From: Bolinopsis microptera
Taxonomy: Eukaryota > Ctenophora > Tentaculata > Lobata > Bolinopsidae
Direction: 5' to 3'
DNA: 60,000 nucleotides
Assembly: GCF_026151205.1 (NCBI RefSeq)
Contig: NC_087073.1
Span: 15,645,837 to 15,705,836 of the forward strand
In this document: positions 54,485 through 60,000 of the stretch, piece by piece
Position numbering within the stretch: position 1 is the stretch's first letter
How the letters are laid out: every line of letters begins with the position of its first letter
Notes under the pieces: generated by a model
The model's database searches: none
What the model saw: the letters and a program-made list of their open reading frames with translations, nothing else
Told to the model about the DNA's origin: nothing
Position numbers and translations under genes: made by a program

Positions 54485-57400
54485 ATGCAAACAAAAAGCA
54501 TTTTCTTACTGTTGACAGCAATTCTTCTCATATTCACTGCAGTTGACTCCATTGAACCTGTTTGCTTTAACTGTCACTGCAGTACATATGAACTAGACAC
54601 CAGTATCTCTTGCAAAAAGGCCATGTAAGTATTATGATCTATAACTTGTTGCCTACTTTATCCCTTTCTCTACCTTTTGTGCTTCAGGCTTCTTTTGTTC
54701 AGGCAAAATATCTTGATTTTTCATCTTTAACAAAGATCTTTTCAGAACTGATAAAACCTCATACTTTACACTGTGGACGCATAACATCAGTGTAGTTCAA
54801 GGTAGTGATGTTGTACTAGCCACTGAAGTTAAATCACATACTGAGAAATACTGTTGGTGCACTGATGCAAAGTGAGTAATACTGAATTGTTTTACAGTAA
54901 TTATGTTTTTTTGTTTCCTTAAATCACAATAATTGTAAATTCAATTGAAATGGAGCCCTTTATCTGCTAAGTAAATATGGTATATTTTAAATTAAAGATG
55001 CTTTTGTGCCAGTGAAAATATATCATAATTATTGTAGCTACTTTGAATAATCTAGAGTAATCTTTAATAATTCCTCTTTTGTTACAGGTTAGAGTGGAAT
55101 GGATTGTTTCAAAATTCGTCTGGTCGTCTGCTCACTGTTAAAATTCTGGTAAATAACGTACAGTAAACATTTATGATTTATCAAATATCAAAGATGGAAA
55201 AGGTTGATGGAAAAACTGTTAGAAGTTATCTTTTCTGAATGCACTATGACATTACACTTCTTCAGAATGCTACTAAGACAGAAACAGGGCACTATTGGGC
55301 TGTTTTATATCTCTCAGAGAAATTTTATTTCTCTGACCCCATATTCCTCAATGTTACAGGTAATGTACTTTTAGCTGTACATGGCCTATCATTTATTTAT
55401 CATTCACTCTGTGCCTCAAACATATGTCAATTCATAATATTCTAGCTATTTAAAAATGTATCTAGAATTTCAAACAAATTCTTAAAAAACTGTCAATAAA
55501 TTTAGTTTCCTTCAGGACCACCAGAAGTCATCCCTAGCCCACCATTGAAGGTAGACCCTAAAATGGGGGCGCTGATAGTTGGAATCTTATTTGTGGTGAT
55601 CATGTTCTCCGGTATTTCCATTCACTGTTTGAAGCTGCACAAAAGGAGTTTACAGACAAAGAAGCGAAAGAAAGAACGCATGCAATACGATCTAGAGTGA
55701 GAACCATATTTTTTGTAGTTAAACTCTTAAGTTTTGTTTCATAAAAACAATCTGAAATCTATCTGATTATTCCAATGCCACGTGTACCGCGGTACTGACT
55801 TTCTTTTAGTTACAACATTGATCTTTCATTTATAACGTAGTGCAGAGTGCAGTCTTCCGTAAACTGTGTGGCAAATTATCGCCCCAAGATTTTGTTACGT
55901 TTCTTATAAATGTAGATTAGTTTTGTTGATTAACAGCACTTTGAGGAACTCTGATTTCGAATATGTATTCCCATCTAGCAGGGTAATGTATAATCCCAAC
56001 TCGGATTATGACACCGTCGACCCCCTCTCAAACGGCAATGAGTACATTGCTCGACGAGAAAAAACGTAAAGTTTTACCACTAATCATTGTTATCCCGCTC
56101 TGTGATCATACACTGTTAATGCTGTGTAATATTTAATTGTGTACGACATGTGTAAATATTGTTGTGCAGTTGTCCGCTGGGAAAATGAACGTGATGAGCA
56201 TTTGTTATCAATTCGTAAATGAATCATGTAAGTGTTTGATATGTGCACAGGGGGACAGAAAACCTGATAATGTTGCTCAGACAAAATTTTAAAAGTTAAA
56301 ATATTTGAAGTAACTAAAAAATATGTATTTATCAAAAATGTTAGGGTCAAATGTAAACTACTGATCCAAGGTCGTGTAAAATTGTATTACTTAATCTAAT
56401 AACTTACCAAGTGATGATTGTAATAACTTGCGTATTAAGTTGATAATTTCAACAACTTATTTTTTCCTCCTCAAAATGAACTGTAAGAATGCTGTGTTGT
56501 TGAACGTTCACACTACAAGCCATCATAAACATTAAACATGTTTAATACAAAACATTAATAATATTAATCATGTATAATACAGAATTCACTTTCATACGCA
56601 GAACAATTCCTGCTGGTCCGAAAAATTTCAAACAACAAAGTTTATTCAAATTCTTAACGCTTAATTTAAACTTGCCACAGGTCTGAATCCCGCATCCCGC
56701 TGGCCCGTTGGGAGCTCCAACATCCTACCAATATAATCCAGGAGTCGGACACGGAACTGCCAATATTCGGACCTGATCCCCGGCCTCCTAGCGATCTGGA
56801 AGAGGAGGGATCAGCATCCAGCAAGTCAGATGAGAGCATTGCCAAGTCTTCTGATTCTCTGAGTAGTTCCGAGGAGAGTAAGGAGGATAAGAAAGAGGGA
56901 GAGGAAGTCGAGGTACCAGTTAAGGTAATCCGAGGCGTGATTTTATCTTTATCTCTGATCATTAGCTTCCGTGTCTATATTATCTCTTGTAGACTGTGTA
57001 AGTGTATAATGTGTGTAGAGACGTAGAGGTTGGAATTTTAGTGTGCAAGTTTAAAACATAAAACTGTGGATATGTAATCGCATAAGTAACAATTGTAATA
57101 AGTTTTAGATCGGCCGATCTAAGCCAATTTGTACTAAACGCCTATTTAAACACTAAACCAGTACAGTTCCCCTACCTTCAGACACCAGCCCCCCGACAGG
57201 AACCCTCAACAAGTAATAACAGAGTCCACCCTGCACCCTCCTCAGCTCCAGCTAGCCCGCTTATAATGGTTCCAATAAAAGATGATAGGTTCACTACAGA
57301 GAGGTCCTGGTACAAGTCTCTTAACACCGAGGTTTGGAGATCTAATCGTTGTAACGTCTTAAAACTACACTCATTCGTCTACCTACTGTTTTGATGTTTT

Positions 57401-58145
57401 AAATAGATAATGTTATGTTCAATTTTGGTTGAGATATGTCACAAAATATGAGGCAAGTCAAGTAAAATATTTTCAATTTATCGGAACTTGACCTGAATTG
57501 AAGTTTGAATCTCGATTACAGGTTGTGAGCGAGTCCCTTCTATGCAACAAAGAACACGCAGCGAAGAAAGAAGAGAAAAAGAGGAGGAAATCCATGGCAG
57601 CCTCACAGAGCAGTCTCGCAAAAGGTACATCTCCTCTACCACAAACTATAATACAAGGCGCACAAGATAGAACTAGACGCCAGTGTGTAATAGAGAACCC
57701 GTACACCCCTCCCCTCACCCCTCTCTCTCACTCACCAATACCAGCCAGAACAACTCTCTCTCTTCCTCCCGGAAATACTGACCTTCAAAGAGGACACAGC
57801 ACAGTTTACAGGACTTACAGTTCACCGACAGCCGACCGACATTACTTACACATACCACCGAGACGAGAGCGTAGAATCAGCATTCCCCGCCCGATTAGAG
57901 AGATTAACTCCACTATAATGGATGAAATTAGGAAAGAAACAGTTATTACCCCCAAAAAACGCAGAGCCAGCGTTGCTGGTCCTATTTTTAGTAGTAGACA
58001 AACTGATCCCCTCTCCAGTTTCCGTGACAAAACTGTTGATGATAAGTTTACTGCCTGGGTACTCCGAAACAAAATGACCCGTTCAGTGACGGACCCTGAA
58101 CTGGGTGAGGATGACAGACTCTCTGACTATGGAGTGACTCCTTAG
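54485..58145 (+). CDS. Ig-like single-pass membrane receptor, unknown family
   Basis: Complete nine-exon gene, 582 residues: 54485-54624, 54746-54871, 55088-55148, 55266-55359, 55516-55696, 55937-56065, 56681-56924, 57182-57331, 57522-58145 (TAG). All borders are GT/AG and phases match. A signal peptide (MQTKSIFLLLTAILLIFTAV) is followed by a Cys-rich start (CFNCHC..SCKK). Then comes an Ig V-like domain of about 95 residues: KYCWC before LEWNG, and TETGHYWAVLYL, the D-x-G-x-Y-x-C strand with Trp at the Cys position. N-glycosylation sites include NIS, NSS, NAT and NVT. The membrane helix (ALIVGILFVVIMFSGISI) is followed by a strongly basic stop-transfer stretch. The cytoplasmic tail of about 370 residues has an acidic Ser-rich part and a basic part, ending DPELGEDDRLSDYGVTP. 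No enzyme domain. Role unknown; adhesion or signalling is inferred from architecture. Confidence 0.85.
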
Positions 58146-58161
58146 TTAAATTATTACCTGT

Positions 58162-58187
58162 ACACTTGACAGGCCCTTGTCAAGTGT
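58162..58187 (+). terminator. Perfect 10 bp stem-loop in the 3' UTR of the Ig-like gene
   Basis: ACACTTGACA (58162-58171), loop GGCCCT, TGTCAAGTGT (58178-58187). It starts 17 nt after the stop codon and ends 9 nt before AATAAA. Confidence 0.6.
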
Positions 58188-58196
58188 CAACCTCAA

Positions 58197-58202
58197 AATA
58201 AA
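58197..58202 (+). terminator. Poly(A) signal of the Ig-like gene
   Basis: AATAAA 52 nt after the stop codon at 58143-58145, with the stem-loop between. Would give a very short 3' UTR. Confidence 0.6.
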
Positions 58203-59725
58203 ATGAATCATCTCGTAAGAGTCAATTTATCGCCGAGTTTTGATATGTTCTGACAATTTGTATATTTTACTTCAAAATTTGAACGAACCACATTATGCTG
58301 TCTTAATAACACACAGTAAAATATCACATTTATATAAATAGACTTACTACTACGCCCACCGGTCACCACTCTGAAGTTAGCCGATCTCAAGGTCATACCT
58401 GACACCCCGACCACGAACATGACACGGTTGCTTGCTAGATCTCAAACAGATACTAACCCTCGCCTCAGTTGAAGTAGACCACAACTCTGGTGGTGACCAC
58501 TACAGCTGCTGATGTATCTTGTGTAGCACAACTTGTGTAGTACATCTTGGTTTTATTGTACATTTACACAGCATATTCTGCAACCAAATATCTGGTTTGA
58601 AGATGACAACTAGACACTTCAGGGCTGACTGTTTATGTTTATTTGGCACTTCTGGCCAAGGTTTTACCTACATGTCTGCTGTACTACATGTCTACTGTTT
58701 AGCCTGGCCTGACAGGTGTAAATGTTAAAACCAGCGTATGGAAAATCACATCACTGCTGGCTTAATTTTTTGGCAAATGATAGAATCCGCTAGACAGAGA
58801 TAATATTTTTAGACAGTTCTCTAATAAAATATAATAAGATGATAAGATATAAAGCAATTTTTACATCATGTATTTGTTACTTTATATCCTAATGAACTAA
58901 AGTGAGTAAAGTGCCAATAATTCTAATGTTTATTTGTTTAATTGCAGAATCAGGTACTCCACTATTGTACTAACAGTGGCAGTAATTGGTATGAGGGTAA
59001 TTACCAATAATGATCAGATATTTAACGCTATCTTGTGGTTTGGCATGAAGTATGCTTACAATAATACTGTTTACCTTGCGGTATTTTTTCCCCGCAAAAT
59101 GCGATAAACCGCCAATTATCGTTAAATATAGATTTAGAAGAAGTTCATCGCATTCCGTGACTGGGTTTTTGTAAAATCTTACGGAGTTAGCAGAACTAGG
59201 CGTATTGAACTTCATTAACGATCACAAAAATTGGTCCATTTCGTCACAGCTACAAGTAAATTAAAATGTACCGCCCAGCTTCGGCGCCGCGGGGTTTCTA
59301 AATATTAGTGCAATTAGCAAATGAGAAGCTGCCTTGTAGCCGGCTGTGGTTGAGGCCAGGATACTTTGAGTGTTCCTGTTCTTTCTAGATTAAATACAAT
59401 ATCGTCACGAACAGCACGCAATAAATCAACAACCCATGTTGTTAATTATTCACTGACTTACATCCTATACAAAACATGTTCATATTGTTCCATGACGTGT
59501 AAAATGCTGGAAAGCCTGATCCTGACTTAGTTTGTAATCTTAGACAAAAGCTTCTGATTTTGTGAGGCATTGACATTTTTAAAGTGCGTGAAAATATGGT
59601 GCCAATAATAGTAAAGCTGATATGAGACTATAATATGTATAATATATACTGTATTCTAAGCAATGCCCTCCAATTTTTATATTCTTATTAATTCTAGAAG
59701 TTCATATAATAAGAATTATTCGCAG
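58203..59725. other. Intergenic or intronic, nothing recognised
   Basis: AT-rich DNA with no convincing exon. Part may be the first intron or upstream region of the gene whose exon is at 59726. Confidence 0.45.
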
Positions 59726-59855
59726 GTTTGCTGAGGGTTGGTGATCTGGGATCTGGTGTGTTCGGATCCAACTCTCACCTAACACAAGATAAAATAGACA
59801 GGCTGACTGAGGCACACAAGGTTCTCTCTAGAAATAAGTACAGATACGGCATGAG
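59726..59855 (+). CDS. Internal exon of a further gene, unknown product
   Basis: Acceptor ATTCGCAG, 130 nt, donor GTACGT. The open frame (entered one base into a codon) reads LLRVGDLGSGVFGSNSHLTQ and then KIDRLTEAHKVLSRNKYRYG. The GSGVFG string recalls a glycine loop but no lysine or other kinase block follows in the exon. The rest of the gene lies beyond the window. Confidence 0.5.
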
Positions 59856-60000
59856 GTACGTGAAAATACGATTATTATTAATTATAAAACTTATTTACAT
59901 TAAACATAATCACTCAACTGCTTTCTCAAGGGTTTACTAGTTTTATTGAAATGTAATAAAGTAGTCGATATTTACATTTTAATCTTGTTACCCTGAAGAC

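Overview
The window is nuclear DNA from an animal. Genes are split by many introns, roughly 100 bp to 5 kb long, with GT..AG borders. The proteins include a receptor-type tyrosine kinase, a KIAA2013/DUF2152 orthologue, an ENTR1 (SDCCAG3)-like coiled-coil protein, the mitochondrial complex II anchor SDHD and an Ig-like type I membrane protein. Base composition is AT-rich and there are no bacterial signatures. The set fits an invertebrate metazoan with a mobile-element-rich genome; I cannot fix the phylum from sequence alone. Gene models below were built by hand from splice signals and codon phase.

Layout. 1-3.9 kb: 3' two thirds of a receptor tyrosine kinase gene (+), with a remarkable six-fold copy of one splice acceptor. 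3.9-14.8 kb: intergenic mobile DNA. It holds a 5'-truncated LINE with target-site duplication, a 1.58 kb DNA transposon-like element with minisatellite-filled inverted repeats and an unfamiliar ORF, seven head-to-tail 317 bp satellite units, a 100 bp hairpin MITE, a tRNA-derived SINE and a BED-finger transposase remnant. 14.9-26.3 kb: a 5.7 kb segment present twice in direct tandem at >99% identity. It contains a LINE tail that had landed in a 317 bp-repeat relic, hairpin MITEs with 8 bp target duplications, and nested foldback elements carrying degenerate TTAGGG tracts.

27.2-40.3 kb: KIAA2013-like gene (-), 11 exons, with one apparent frameshift in exon 2 and a 5.5 kb intron holding tandem repeats built around a recurrent GTGACGAAATTTACA word. 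42.3-45.1 kb: ENTR1-like and SDHD genes, head-to-tail on the minus strand. 45.1-54 kb: two unrelated 5'-truncated, frameshifted non-LTR retrotransposons (-) and a cluster of the same hairpin/foldback elements seen in the duplication. 54.5-58.2 kb: a complete nine-exon Ig-like membrane receptor gene (+) with a 3' stem-loop before its poly(A) signal. 59.7 kb: one exon of a further gene (+).

The host genes do not form an operon or pathway. SDHD works in mitochondrial respiration, ENTR1 in endosomal trafficking, and the kinase and Ig-like protein at the cell surface. The most unusual material is the splice-site array, the 7.1-8.7 kb element, the intronic GTGACGAAATTTACA field, and the nested 8-bp-TSD hairpin MITEs.
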